From contig NZ_AP031496.1 of the NCBI RefSeq assembly GCF_042850945.1, positions 5,270,001 to 5,334,000 on the forward strand: DNA of 64,000 nt, read 5' to 3'. The DNA is from Halioxenophilus aromaticivorans (lineage in GTDB: Bacteria; Pseudomonadota; Gammaproteobacteria; Pseudomonadales; Cellvibrionaceae). Made by a program: the position numbers and the translations under genes. Of the stretch, positions 32,421 through 40,868 are shown one piece after another; position 1 is the first letter of the stretch, and every line of letters begins with the position of its first letter. The notes beneath the pieces are model-generated. The model had not been told where the DNA came from, made no database searches, and saw only the letters and a list, made by a program, of their open reading frames with translations.

Positions 32421-34802
32421 ATGACTACTCCACTTCTGCACCCAGGTACCCTCGGCTACCTTTTGCGCTGGTGCTTGCTGGCAACACTGCTGGTTAGCGC
32501 CTCTGTTAGCCAAGCCGAAACCCAGCACCACAAAGGCTTATTCGATCTGTGGTGGGATACGGAACAGGGCAAGGTGCACATGGCCATCCCTGAGTTTGAT
32601 AAAGAGTATCTGTACCTGGTATCCCTGCCTAATGGCCTGGGCTCCAATGACATCGGCCTAGACCGTGGCAAACTGGGCACAGAGTATGTGGTTACCTTTA
32701 AGCGTGTGGGGCCCAAGGTATTGATGATGGCCAGCAACACCCAGTACCGCGCCAACAGCGAAAACCCCGCCGAAGCGCGCGCCGTGGAAGAAGCCTTTGC
32801 CGCCAGTGTGTTGGCCCGCTTTGACATTGTGCCGCGCAAGCACAACACTCCGGTGGTGGACATTACACCGCTGCTGCTAAGTGATGCCTACGCCATTGCC
32901 CCAAGGCTTGCCGAGCGCGGCCAGGGTAATTTTAGTTTTGCAGCCGATTTATCGGCCGCCATTGGCAGCAGCCTGCGCAGCTTTGAGAAAAACGCCTTAG
33001 CCGAGGCTTGGCTGACTTTTACCAGCAGTAAGCCCGGCGATGAGGTGACCTCAGTAACGCCAGACCCAACCAAAGCCACCGTTAAGGTGCGTCATCATTT
33101 TGTGGCTTTGCCAGAGCAACCGTTGGCCCGACGGGAGTTTCATCCACAATCTGGCTATTTTTACGTGCCCTATCGAGATTACGCCGCCAGCCTAGACGCC
33201 CCCATTGAGCAACGCCTATTGGTACGCCATCGCCTAGAAAAGAAAGACCCTTCCCAAGCACAAAGTGAAGCCGTGGAGCCACTGGTGTATTACGTGGATG
33301 CCGGTGCACCGGAGCCCATTCGCAGCGCGCTGATTGAGGGCGCGCAATGGTGGAACGATGCCTTTACCGCTGCTGGCTTTAACAATGCCTTCCGGGTGGA
33401 GGTGTTACCCGAAGACGCCGACCCGCTGGATTTGCGCTACAACACCATTCAGTGGGTACACCGCTCAACCCGCGGTTGGTCCTACGGCGCCAGTATTGTT
33501 GACCCGCGCAGCGGCGAGATTCTAAAGGGGCATGTTTCCTTGGGCTCACTGCGGGTGCGTCAGGACATGCTCATTGCCCAGGCTCTCACCAGTCCATTTG
33601 GCCCCGATGGCGACAAAGGCGAGGCAGCACAACAAATGGCATTAGCGCGTTTACGCCAGTTATCCGCCCACGAGGTAGGCCACACACTGGGCTTAGCCCA
33701 TAACTTTTTTACCAGCGCCAAGGACGATGCCTCGGTGATGGATTACCCACACCCCAACCTCCGGCTGAACGACGGCAAGGTAGACCTAAGCCAAGCCTAC
33801 GCCAGCGGCATTGGTGAATGGGACAAACTGGCCATCACCTACGGCTACGCGCAAAACGCCGACGCGGAAAAACTGGCGGAAACCCTACAGAACACATTGC
33901 TACAGGCCGACAGCCTGGGGCTGCGGTTTATTACCGATGCCGATGTACGAGGCCCCGCCACTGCCCACGCCGGCGCCCACCTGTGGGACAACGGTGCAGA
34001 CCCAATCCAAGCATTTGAGAACCTGCTGCAGGTGCGCCAAGCCGGCCTAAAACAGTTTTCTCGCTACGCCATCCGGCCCAACCAACCCCTGGGCGATCTA
34101 GAAACCACCCTGGTACCGCTGTATCTATTACACCGCTACCAGGCAGAAGCCGTGGCCAAACAAATAGGCGGTGTGGATTTTGATTACGCGCTGAATAACC
34201 CATCGGATAAAGCTAAGGTTATCCCGCGCTTAACGCAAAAATCCGCGCTGCAGGTGTTAATCGCAAGCCTAAGCCCGCAACAACTTACCCTGCCCAATAG
34301 CGTGGTAGAAACCCTGCTGCCACCGGCCTACGGTTACCAGCGCACACGCGAATCCTTTGAGCATCGCACCGCCAACAGTTTCGACCAACTGGCCCCGGCC
34401 AGGGCGGCAACGCAATTAATTGTAGGGATGATATTAGAGCCAGGCCGTGCCCAGCGCCTGTGGCAACAAACCTTGCAAGACAGCGCACAGCTCAGCTTAA
34501 AAGATGCCCTGTACGATTTAAGCGAGCAACTTATCGCCCCCATCAACAGCGCCAGCAGTGGAAAAGTCGCCATAGAAACGGCGTGGATTACGCTACGGGA
34601 GATGCAGCGCTTGGCGGTGAGCACCAAGGTTAGCGACCCGGTGCGGGCGCAAACACTGATGGCACTAAACCAGTTATCGCAATCCTTAAGCCGGAGCGGC
34701 AATGCTCGAGAAATGGCGAAGACACTAAAAGCATTTTTAGAACAGCCGAGCGAAGCATTAATTCCAGCACCGGTGGTTGTGCCGCCAGGCTCGCCGATTT
34801 AA
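32421..34802 (+). CDS. Secreted zinc-dependent metalloprotease (DUF5117/DUF5118 type)
   Basis: A 793-residue protein with a signal peptide (LLRWCLLATLLVSASVSQAE), a DUF5118/DUF5117-like N-terminal region (KGLFDLWWDTEQGKVHMAIP, VDITPLLLSD) and the extended zinc motif HEVGHTLGLAHNF (HExxHxxGxxH), followed by SVMDYPHP with the Met-turn. These metzincin-like proteins are periplasmic or exported and of largely unknown substrate. It stands alone between a TonB receptor and a PAP2 phosphatase gene. Confidence 0.88.
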   Translation: MTTPLLHPGTLGYLLRWCLLATLLVSASVSQAETQHHKGLFDLWWDTEQGKVHMAIPEFDKEYLYLVSLPNGLGSNDIGLDRGKLGTEYVVTFKRVGPKVLMMASNTQYRANSENPAEARAVEEAFAASVLARFDIVPRKHNTPVVDITPLLLSDAYAIAPRLAERGQGNFSFAADLSAAIGSSLRSFEKNALAEAWLTFTSSKPGDEVTSVTPDPTKATVKVRHHFVALPEQPLARREFHPQSGYFYVPYRDYAASLDAPIEQRLLVRHRLEKKDPSQAQSEAVEPLVYYVDAGAPEPIRSALIEGAQWWNDAFTAAGFNNAFRVEVLPEDADPLDLRYNTIQWVHRSTRGWSYGASIVDPRSGEILKGHVSLGSLRVRQDMLIAQALTSPFGPDGDKGEAAQQMALARLRQLSAHEVGHTLGLAHNFFTSAKDDASVMDYPHPNLRLNDGKVDLSQAYASGIGEWDKLAITYGYAQNADAEKLAETLQNTLLQADSLGLRFITDADVRGPATAHAGAHLWDNGADPIQAFENLLQVRQAGLKQFSRYAIRPNQPLGDLETTLVPLYLLHRYQAEAVAKQIGGVDFDYALNNPSDKAKVIPRLTQKSALQVLIASLSPQQLTLPNSVVETLLPPAYGYQRTRESFEHRTANSFDQLAPARAATQLIVGMILEPGRAQRLWQQTLQDSAQLSLKDALYDLSEQLIAPINSASSGKVAIETAWITLREMQRLAVSTKVSDPVRAQTLMALNQLSQSLSRSGNAREMAKTLKAFLEQPSEALIPAPVVVPPGSPI

Positions 34803-35154
34803 GGGGACCCTGTTCAAGGCGCATCCAGCGGCTATCAGTTTGCCTACTTTTTTGCACTTCTCATTATTTAGATCCGCGCAACGGCAGGGAGGCCGATTCA
34901 CGATAAAAATAGCTTTGCTGAACCGTGATATTTTGAAAAACTTACAAGAAAAGTCATACACTTCAAAAATATTATCAATCCGCAGCTTAGACAAGCGCGA
35001 AGTCCTTATAGTATAAGGCGTGTAAAGGTGGCACGGATTTAGCCGTTATTATAATCCAATGCGGTTTTGCTTTAGTCTTGTTAACAGGCCCTAAGTAGCA
35101 TTGCCGAACGTGTTTACCGACACCCAGCCATGGATTAAATAAGAACTTACCGAA
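34803..35154. other. Intergenic region
   Basis: No gene or clear regulatory element was found. Short frames on both strands lack ribosome-binding sites and family resemblance. Confidence 0.4.
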
Positions 35155-35865
35155 ATGGAAACGACGAAAACGCAACAGACAATTCCCCCAAGCCGGCTTA
35201 TGACTAAAGCGCAGTCCGACGTACCCAGAGTATGGTTGGATGCCTTCGCTCTACTAACCGCCGGCTTTTTAGTATTGGCCTATTGCGTTAGCCAAGGTTA
35301 CACCCAACAACTGGACGAGTCCCTACTATTGAGCCTACGCACCGAGGGTAACCCCAACGACCCCATTGGCTCAGGCTTTGTAGAGGAATTGGTGCGGGAT
35401 ATTACGGCCCTAGCGGGCACAGCTATTTTAACCGTGGCCACAATATTGATCGCCATTTTCTTAATGCTACAACGCAAACTCGCCCTGGCAGCGATGACCA
35501 TTATCGCCATCGGCGGCGCCTCTATTGTCAGCGGCAGCCTTAAACACCTCTTCGACCGAGACCGCCCCGCCATGGTAGCCCACGGAATGGAGGTATTTAA
35601 CCAAAGCTTCCCCAGCGGCCACGCCACCCAAGCAGCCGCCACCTATTTGTTTTTAGCCTTTTTAATCGGTAGCCAAATGGCCAACTTGGCCATCAAACGG
35701 TTTGCCGTGGCCGCCGCCATCACACTTTTTGCAATGATCGGCGTTAGCCGTGTGTATCTCGGTGTGCATTGGCCATCCGACGTACTGGCCGGCTGGCTGG
35801 TGGGCTCGGCTTGGGCGGTATTATTGTGGTATATCACACAGAAATTAATCGCGATTAAGCCCTGA
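35155..35865 (+). CDS. PAP2-family membrane phosphatase
   Basis: A 236-residue inner-membrane protein with the three PAP2 signatures: KHLFDRDRP (KxxxxxxRP), PSGHATQ (PSGH) and SRVYLGVHWPSD (SRxxxxxHxxxD). About five or six spans are visible. Family members dephosphorylate undecaprenyl pyrophosphate, phosphatidylglycerophosphate or phosphatidic acid in the periplasm; the exact lipid cannot be chosen. An internal ATG at codon 16 is an alternative start. Confidence 0.9.
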   Translation: METTKTQQTIPPSRLMTKAQSDVPRVWLDAFALLTAGFLVLAYCVSQGYTQQLDESLLLSLRTEGNPNDPIGSGFVEELVRDITALAGTAILTVATILIAIFLMLQRKLALAAMTIIAIGGASIVSGSLKHLFDRDRPAMVAHGMEVFNQSFPSGHATQAAATYLFLAFLIGSQMANLAIKRFAVAAAITLFAMIGVSRVYLGVHWPSDVLAGWLVGSAWAVLLWYITQKLIAIKP

Positions 35866-36006
35866 TGTTTATCCCAAATGCGCCGCGGTGTTATGGTACT
35901 GATTGGTAAGTTATTCGGCCAAAGCCAACGAGGCCATTTCACGCGGCGGTAAAAGGCTCAGCTAGGACGTTCCCCTAGAGTGTAAGGGACTTAATTCAGA
36001 GCCTAC

Positions 36007-36342
36007 ATGGACAGTAGAATTAAATACGGCAAGGCTGCATTCATCATCCTTGCACTAGTAGCATTGATGGTTTTTGCTGTTATTAATGCCATTGATGAAT
36101 ATCAACTGATAAGTTCCTTAGCTGACAGGCCTTTCGTTATTTGTCTCTCACCACAGGCCATACCGATCCTATTGCTTTTACCGTCTTTTGCCGTAATTTG
36201 CGTCGGCATATACAGGCGTACTAGATACCCGGATAGAATTGTCAACATCGATAAGAATATCCGGTTTTTCGCCATCAGCTGGGTAGCTTTTATTGTCACA
36301 TGCTTGGTTTTTGCCAGCAGAGAAAAGCAATGGCTTAGATAG
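36007..36342 (+). CDS. Small three-span membrane protein of unknown function
   Basis: A 111-residue protein with three hydrophobic spans (FIILALVALMVFAVINAI, IPILLLLPSFAVICVGIY and FFAISWVAFIVTCLVFA). No family is recognised. It ends in TAG. The same frame remains open for another 71 codons after that stop, to 36558, which suggests either an older, longer gene or chance. Confidence 0.55.
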   Translation: MDSRIKYGKAAFIILALVALMVFAVINAIDEYQLISSLADRPFVICLSPQAIPILLLLPSFAVICVGIYRRTRYPDRIVNIDKNIRFFAISWVAFIVTCLVFASREKQWLR

Positions 36343-36558
36343 ATAGGATACTCAGATTGCCCTTGGTATTCTGCGAGCACCATTGGCGCACGTAAAGTTT
36401 GGGTGAGCGACCCCATCTTCTGTACAAAAGACGCAACCCTGGTTACGCTAGAGCTATTCGAATGGCTAGAGGACGCGCACCGCACAGGCCTTACCCCAAC
36501 ACTGGGTGACGTAACTGCCGTGGTTAACGCGTTGGAAAGCGCCCGAACCAAGCCTTAA
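36343..36558 (+). pseudogene. Possible gene remnant in frame after the small membrane protein
   Basis: Directly after the TAG at 36340-36342 the same frame stays open for 71 codons without an ATG. It encodes a soluble-looking segment (KVWVSDPIFCTKDATLVTLE, LTPTLGDVTAVVNALESAR). No family is recognised. It may be the decayed 3' end of a gene. No other gene lies between it and the next pseudogene at 36689. Confidence 0.3.
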
Positions 36559-36688
36559 ACGGCGCCAGTGTATTTCGGGTTATTACAACCAACGCGCCCT
36601 GCAAGTCACAGAGCTGATTTATATGAAATACATTTAAGAGCCTTTGCTGAAAGCCACATCGTGATTGTTAACCCACCGAGAACCCGCG

Positions 36689-37768
36689 ATGCCCACAAAT
36701 ACCCAGCACAGCCCAACCAGCAAACCGTTTAAAGAGTGGATTCCACTGATCAGTTTTTGTCTGCTGTTTTTGTGGTAGTGGTATTTCTACCAAGCTTCAT
36801 TTTTCTTAAACGATTACGGCGCAGATAAACCGGATTGGTTGTATTTACTGGATGGCATCATCACCCTACCGCTACTGTGCTGGCTTTGCATCGCCGACAA
36901 AAAGAAAGCTCTGCTAACCGCCGCCAGCTTGTTTTGCTTGGTGATTATTACCGGCAGTTTTATCATCCCGGATGAAAACCAAACTGTTTGACCCCGGTTG
37001 ACGCCCTTGCGCTGGGGATTTATTGCCTTATTCGCCGCGCGAGAAATCAGCGCTATTTTAACCGTGGCGACTGCGATAAAAGCGGCGATCGACCAACACC
37101 AAGACCCAGACGAGGCTTGTGAGCAACGCATTAAAGCCGTTGTACCCGATAACAAACTGGCGAATCTCTTATTATTTGAAAGCCGAGTTTGGATGTTTTT
37201 CTTACTGGGGCGACGAATAAGCCCCAACCAATATCGCGGCATTCACCATTTTAGCTACCACCACAAAGACGGCGCTGCCAGTAACGCGTTTGGGTGGATT
37301 ATGGTGATTCTATTCGAAGCTCCGTTGCTGCATTTACTGCTGCACTTTATTTGGTCTGCCACCGCCGCCAATGTGGTTACCGGGCTTACCTTGCTATCGT
37401 TAGTATTTTTTGTGGCGGATTACCAAGCCATGCGTAAGCGGCCAATATCCCTGACAAAAAACACACTTATAGTACGCTACGGTTTGCGGGCAGCTTTTAC
37501 GGTACCGCTGGCTGATATAGAGTCCATTGAACCCCTGCCGTTGCAAAGCAAGTCATCGCAAAACAAACCATCGGCGCAATATGGCCGCAACCAAAACCTA
37601 AAAGCCGACCTTAACTACAGCTACCATGGCTCCCCTAATCTGTTGATAACCTTGCACAGGCCAATTGGCAAGGTCAGCTCCATCACCCTGGGCATGGATC
37701 GGCCGGGTTCGCTAATCTCTCAAATCAACCAAGCTGAAAGCCCCACCCACAACCCAGAAGCGGACTAA
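36689..37768 (+). pseudogene. Membrane-protein pseudogene with two in-frame stops
   Basis: One reading frame runs from the ATG at 36689 to 37768 and is broken only by TAG at 36776-36778 (between tryptophan codons: LFLW-stop-WYFYQ) and TGA at 36989-36991 (ENQTV-stop-PRLTPLRW). On both sides the frame encodes continuous hydrophobic segments (WIPLISFCLLFLW, GIITLPLLCWLCIA, LTAASLFCLVIITGSFIIP). The C-terminal part (from 36998) has two more spans and a soluble tail. No named family is recognised. The second stop is one base from TGG. Two stops without frameshift suggest recent decay; sequencing error is less likely twice. Confidence 0.7.
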
Positions 37769-37821
37769 GCCTCCTTTTCACTTGCCTGTTTACCTGCCTG
37801 ACCAATTTAATGGCACGGGGT

Positions 37822-37835
37822 TGCCACCGGTGGCA
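37822..37835. promoter_or_regulatory. LacI-type operator upstream of uxaC
   Basis: TGCCACCGGTGGCA is a perfect 14-bp palindrome with the central CCGG-type symmetry of LacI-family sites, 59 bp upstream of the uxaC start. Three copies or near copies stand upstream of the pectin TonB receptor (61408-61496). Confidence 0.7.
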
Positions 37836-37893
37836 CAACGCGTTAGACTTTCCAACATATAACAAGCATCAAACTCAAAAGTACTCACATCCC

Positions 37894-39309
37894 ATGAAGA
37901 AACCTCTGCAATTAAATCCAGATCGACTATTCCCGGCTGACGAAAAACAGCGCGCGGTTGCCCGCCGTCTATACCAGCAGGTAAAAGACCTGCCCATCAT
38001 CAGCCCCCACGGCCATACCGACCCGGCATGGTTTGCCACCAACGAACCCTGGGACAACGCCACTGCCCTGCTGATTACGCCAGACCACTACGTATTTAGA
38101 ATGCTGTACAGCCAAGGCATCAGCCTGGAGCAGCTGGGTATACCCACCATTGATGGCAGCGCGGTTGAAACCGACCAACGCAAAATTTGGCACCTGCTGG
38201 CCAACAACTACCACCTGTTCCGTGGCACGCCCTCGCGCAGCTGGTTAGATCACGTATTTAGTGTGGTTTTTGGCTTAGAAGTCACCTTGTGCGCCGAGAC
38301 CGCCGATTACTACTACGACAGCATTAACGAGAAACTGGCCACCGAGGCCTTTTTGCCGCGCGCCTTATTTGAACGCTTTAATATTGAGTGCATCGCCACC
38401 ACAGAATCGGCATTGGACGACCTTCGCCATCACCAGGCCATCCGCGACAGTGGCTGGCAGGGCAAAGTGGTTACCGCCTACCGCCCGGATAACGTGGTAG
38501 ACCCGGACTACGAAGGTTTTGTTGATAACCTAACAGCCTTTGGCGAAATCACTGGCACCGACGTTTCTACCTGGGAAGGCTACCTAGAGGCCCACCGCAA
38601 GCGCCGCCAGTTTTTTGCCAGCATGGGTGCCACCTCCACCGACCACGGCCACCCCACAGCAACCACCAGCAATTTAAGCGTGGAAGACTGCCAAGCGCTG
38701 TACCAAAAGGTACGCACGGGCCAGGCCAGCGCCACCGAGGCAGAAACCTTCCGCGGTCAAGTACTAACAGAAATGGCCGGCATGAGCATTGAAGACGGCT
38801 TGGTAATGCAAATTCACCCCGGCAGTTTCCGCAACCATAACGATGCGGTTTTCCACCGCTTTGGCCGAGATAAGGGCGCCGATATACCCTCACGTACCGA
38901 ATACGTTAGCGCACTTAAACCCCTGCTCGACAAACACGGCGCCAACCCCAAGCTAAACGTTATTTTGTTTACCTTAGACGAAACCGTTTACAGCCGAGAA
39001 CTGGCACCACTGGCTGGCCACTACCCTTCACTTAAATTGGGGCCGCCATGGTGGTTCCACGATAGCCCAGAAGGTATGCGTCGCTTCCGCCAACAAGCCA
39101 CCGAAAGCGCAGGCTTTTACAACACCGTTGGCTTTAACGACGACACCCGAGCGTTTTTATCCATCCCTGCGCGCCACGATGTAGCCCGCCGTATGGATTG
39201 CGTGTGGCTTTCTGAATTGGTAGCAGACCACCGCCTGGACGAAGACGAAGCCGGTGAGTTGGCCGCGGATTTGGCCTACAACCTAGTGAAGGCTGCTTAT
39301 AAATTATAG
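37894..39309 (+). CDS. uxaC: Uronate isomerase
   Basis: A 471-residue cytoplasmic enzyme from the ATG at 37894 (the frame is open to 37810, but that part overlaps the operator). It converts galacturonate to tagaturonate and glucuronate to fructuronate. Family segments include LPIISPHGHTDPAWFATNEP with the HxH metal motif, PSRSWLDHVF, MQIHPGSFRNHN and LGPPWWFHDSPEGMRRFRQQ. It supplies the substrate for UxaB (52802-54259). An operator palindrome directly upstream links it to the TonB-receptor transcript of the pectin locus. Confidence 0.95.
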   Translation: MKKPLQLNPDRLFPADEKQRAVARRLYQQVKDLPIISPHGHTDPAWFATNEPWDNATALLITPDHYVFRMLYSQGISLEQLGIPTIDGSAVETDQRKIWHLLANNYHLFRGTPSRSWLDHVFSVVFGLEVTLCAETADYYYDSINEKLATEAFLPRALFERFNIECIATTESALDDLRHHQAIRDSGWQGKVVTAYRPDNVVDPDYEGFVDNLTAFGEITGTDVSTWEGYLEAHRKRRQFFASMGATSTDHGHPTATTSNLSVEDCQALYQKVRTGQASATEAETFRGQVLTEMAGMSIEDGLVMQIHPGSFRNHNDAVFHRFGRDKGADIPSRTEYVSALKPLLDKHGANPKLNVILFTLDETVYSRELAPLAGHYPSLKLGPPWWFHDSPEGMRRFRQQATESAGFYNTVGFNDDTRAFLSIPARHDVARRMDCVWLSELVADHRLDEDEAGELAADLAYNLVKAAYKL

Positions 39310-39568
39310 AAATGCTAACTGCACCGGGTAGTTTTAGTTTAGCAACGGTGTTTAATCCGTTTTGCACAGCCGAAATAAGATGCGGCTTAAGAAAATGTCA
39401 GTGCAGGGTACCAACACAACAGATTTTACCCAGCAAACCGGTGCAGTTTAAAGCCAAGCGAAGTATCAGTGAGTAGACTTGTGCCCCACTTTTTGTGGGG
39501 CTTTTTTTCGTTTTAGGCTCACATTCGTTCACAGCAATAACCATAACAACTGCGACGAAGACCAACAT
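39310..39568. other. uxaC downstream region and pectinesterase leader
   Basis: A 174-nt stretch after uxaC leads to a strong terminator (39483-39508); 60 nt of leader follow before the pectinesterase start. It contains imperfect CACCGG- and CCGGTG-containing motifs near 39325 and 39440. No coding sequence is supported. A small RNA ending at the terminator is possible but unproven. Confidence 0.35.
39483..39508 (+). terminator. Rho-independent terminator after uxaC
   Basis: Arms GCCCCAC and GTGGGGC with a 5-nt T loop are followed by seven Ts. It rules out the open-frame start at 39479 for the pectinesterase. Confidence 0.92.
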
Positions 39569-40861
39569 ATGCTAATACCAGGCCCTAATAACGCCGTATT
39601 TTTAACTCTACTATTTATTCACAGAGCCCAATTTAAAATACCCCTTATGTTGCTTTTGGCGGTGTTGACTGTTAGCAACCTAGCATGCAGCCATGCAACG
39701 GTTACCCGTCACAACAATGCGCAAAACAATACCGCACAAACAGATTCAGCAAATAGCAACAACCAAGCACTACCCAGCGACGTTAAAATAAATGCCTACG
39801 TTGATAAGCACAGCGCCACCGCCTTTGGCACTATTAGCGAAGCATTGGCCGCCGCACCCAGTAACAGCCCAACGCCTTTTATCATCGCCATCGCCCCCGG
39901 CGACTATTACGAAAAAATAACCATTACCAAAGCCAATATCACCTTGGCTGGCAGTGGCGCGGACAACACACGGTTGCATTACGATGCCTATTCCGGCGCG
40001 CCCAGGCCCAATACAAATGCCAACCCCCATAAAACCTGGGGTACCTCAGGCTCTGCCACAGTAACCATTAAAGCGGTGGGCTTTACCGCCCAAGACATCA
40101 CCATTGCCAACAGCTTTGATTACCCCGCTAACGAACAATTACCCGAGCAACACCCCGATAAAAAACACCAGGTACAAGCCGTTGCGGTGCTAACCGATAT
40201 CGGCGCCGACCAAGCACTGTTTGACCGAGTACGAATAACCGGGTACCAAGATACGCTGTACTTAAAAAGCGGGCGGAGCTTACTGCGCAACAGCTTTGTG
40301 AGCGGCCACGTGGATTTTATTTTTGGCGGCGGCCAGGGATTATTTTGGCAAACCACCATTGAAACCCGAGCCCGCCGAACCGCCGAAGGCACCAGCAAAC
40401 CCGCTCCCATTGGCTACGTCACCGCACCCAGTACCCAAATAAGCCAACCCTACGGGCTGGTATTTGCTCAGTGTAAATTTACCAAAGAGCCCGGCGTTGC
40501 CAACCAAAGCATGGCTCTGGGCCGTCCTTGGCACCCTACCACGACCTTTGCCGATGGCCGTTACGCTGACCCTAACGCCATAGGCCAAACCGTCATAATG
40601 AATACCTGGATGGACGCCCACATTGCGCAACGCGCCTGGTACCCCATGGGCGGCACCGCGCCAAACGGAAAAAAAATGCAATTTATGCCTGAAGATGCAC
40701 GCTTTTTTGAATACAACAACCACGGCCCAGGCGCGCCACACACCAACAATAAAAGCCGGCGGCAACTGAATGCACAGCAAGCCGCTGATTTCACCGCGGC
40801 CAACGTATTAAATCAGTGGTGGCCCAATCCAACGCCTCGCTACTACCCTTCGCCCGAGTAA
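39569..40861 (+). CDS. Pectinesterase, CE8 family, probable lipoprotein
   Basis: A 430-residue enzyme that removes methyl esters from pectin. The right-handed beta-helix domain (about 73-425) shows GYQDTLY (225-231, acid D228), GHVDFIFGGG (247-255, nucleophile D249) and LGRPW. The N-terminus has a hydrophobic segment ending LTVSNLAC, a lipobox with C40, followed by an Asn/Gln-rich linker, so the enzyme is probably anchored to the outer membrane. The start at 39569 is preferred because a terminator occupies the upstream part of the frame; an ATG at 39647 would give a shorter lipoprotein signal. De-esterified pectin is the substrate of the PL10 lyase encoded 7 nt downstream. Confidence 0.9.
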   Translation: MLIPGPNNAVFLTLLFIHRAQFKIPLMLLLAVLTVSNLACSHATVTRHNNAQNNTAQTDSANSNNQALPSDVKINAYVDKHSATAFGTISEALAAAPSNSPTPFIIAIAPGDYYEKITITKANITLAGSGADNTRLHYDAYSGAPRPNTNANPHKTWGTSGSATVTIKAVGFTAQDITIANSFDYPANEQLPEQHPDKKHQVQAVAVLTDIGADQALFDRVRITGYQDTLYLKSGRSLLRNSFVSGHVDFIFGGGQGLFWQTTIETRARRTAEGTSKPAPIGYVTAPSTQISQPYGLVFAQCKFTKEPGVANQSMALGRPWHPTTTFADGRYADPNAIGQTVIMNTWMDAHIAQRAWYPMGGTAPNGKKMQFMPEDARFFEYNNHGPGAPHTNNKSRRQLNAQQAADFTAANVLNQWWPNPTPRYYPSPE

Positions 40862-40868
40862 CCTACCC

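Noticed and set aside
34760..34785. CACCGGTGG inside the metalloprotease gene as a regulon operator
   Set aside because: It lies within coding sequence, the palindrome is incomplete, and the position is not near a promoter.
36989..36991. TGA in the membrane-protein pseudogene as a selenocysteine or recoded codon
   Set aside because: A second stop (TAG) in the same frame and no redox motif around it make decay more likely.
39479..39568. Upstream extension of the pectinesterase frame as its true N-terminus
   Set aside because: The extension is occupied by a strong terminator hairpin and T-run.
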